Positions 6,459 to 6,626 of a stretch of DNA of 6,626 nucleotides are shown here, piece after piece. The notes beneath the pieces were generated by a model that saw only the letters and a list, made by a program, of their open reading frames with translations, was not told where the DNA came from and did not search any database. Source of the DNA: Pseudomonadota bacterium (lineage in GTDB: Bacteria; Pseudomonadota; Alphaproteobacteria; Acetobacterales; Acetobacteraceae); assembly GCA_021815835.1 (NCBI GenBank), contig JAKAZN010000104.1:1-6626 (forward strand), written 5' to 3'. The stretch's first letter is position 1. Each line of letters begins with the position of its first letter. The position numbers were made by a program, and so were the translations under genes.

Positions 6459-6626
6459 ATGGGTCACATCATCGAACTGAAAGCCGCCGACGGCTTCGCG
6501 CTGTCCGCCTATACCGCCGGCCCGTCCGGCGCCACCAAGGGCATCGTCGTCATCCAGGAGATTTTCGGCGTCAACCACCATATCCGCGACATGGCGGATC
6601 GTTACGCCACCGCCGGCTACGCGGTG
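6459..6626 (+). CDS. Dienelactone hydrolase family protein, N-terminal part
   Basis: Dienelactone hydrolases are cytoplasmic alpha/beta-hydrolases with a Cys-His-Asp triad. The archetype opens dienelactone to maleylacetate in chlorocatechol breakdown, but many family members have other or unknown ester or lactone substrates. Only 56 codons are present. They show a first strand region (MGHIIELKAADGFALSAYTA) and the family signature IVVIQEIFGVNHHIRDMADR (29-48). Glu34 corresponds to the active-site Glu36 of Pseudomonas ClcD. The catalytic Cys, Asp and His lie beyond the right edge and cannot be checked. No signal peptide is seen. It has its own promoter candidate and operator-like repeats, so it is probably regulated separately from its divergent neighbour. 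Confidence 0.9.
   Translation, partial: MGHIIELKAADGFALSAYTAGPSGATKGIVVIQEIFGVNHHIRDMADRYATAGYAV

Noticed and set aside
6280..6480. 66-codon plus-strand frame across the last intergenic region
   Set aside because: It has no recognisable motif or ribosome binding site, and it overlaps the promoter region and the start of the dienelactone hydrolase gene in another frame.
1..6626. CRISPR arrays, tRNA or rRNA genes, transposases, prophage or defence genes
   Set aside because: I saw no regularly spaced repeats, no tRNA-like cloverleaf arms and no such protein motifs. Genes fill the window almost completely.

Overview
The window is very GC-rich (roughly 70% by eye) with strong G/C bias at third codon positions, which opens many false frames on both strands. 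The proteins and the queA-tgt order fit an alphaproteobacterium. A rhodospirillalean such as an Acetobacteraceae member is plausible, but that is an impression from protein style and not a placement. There are seven protein genes, two of them cut by the window edges. I see no RNA genes, transposons or CRISPR.

Layout. (1) Bases 1-3042, minus strand: queA, tgt and a class III (CaiB/BaiF) CoA-transferase gene, transcribed in that order, joined by two ATGA stop/start overlaps. The CoA-transferase runs off the left edge. (2) Bases 3043-3143: short divergent gap. (3) Bases 3144-5080, plus strand: a biotin-protein ligase (birA) without a DNA-binding domain, then 29 bp later an enolase-superfamily protein of the mandelate racemase/dehydratase type. 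(4) Bases 5088-6281, minus strand: a second, distantly related CaiB/BaiF CoA-transferase, convergent with the enolase-family gene and only 7 bp from it. (5) Bases 6282-6458: the regulatory-looking gap, with an A7 tract, direct and inverted repeats and a candidate promoter. (6) From 6459, plus strand: the first 56 codons of a dienelactone hydrolase family protein.

Functionally, QueA and Tgt act in queuosine modification of tRNA, and BirA charges biotin carboxylases. Around this housekeeping core sit four genes of a catabolic type: two CoA-transferases, an enolase-superfamily acid-sugar or hydroxy-acid enzyme, and a dienelactone hydrolase. They could together process a carboxylic acid through dehydration or isomerisation and CoA activation, but no substrate can be read from the sequence. 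No clearly new system is visible. The points most worth a second look are the CoA-transferase translationally coupled to the queuosine genes, the unassigned enolase-superfamily enzyme with a K-x-N motif, and the three-half-site operator-like element in front of the hydrolase gene.
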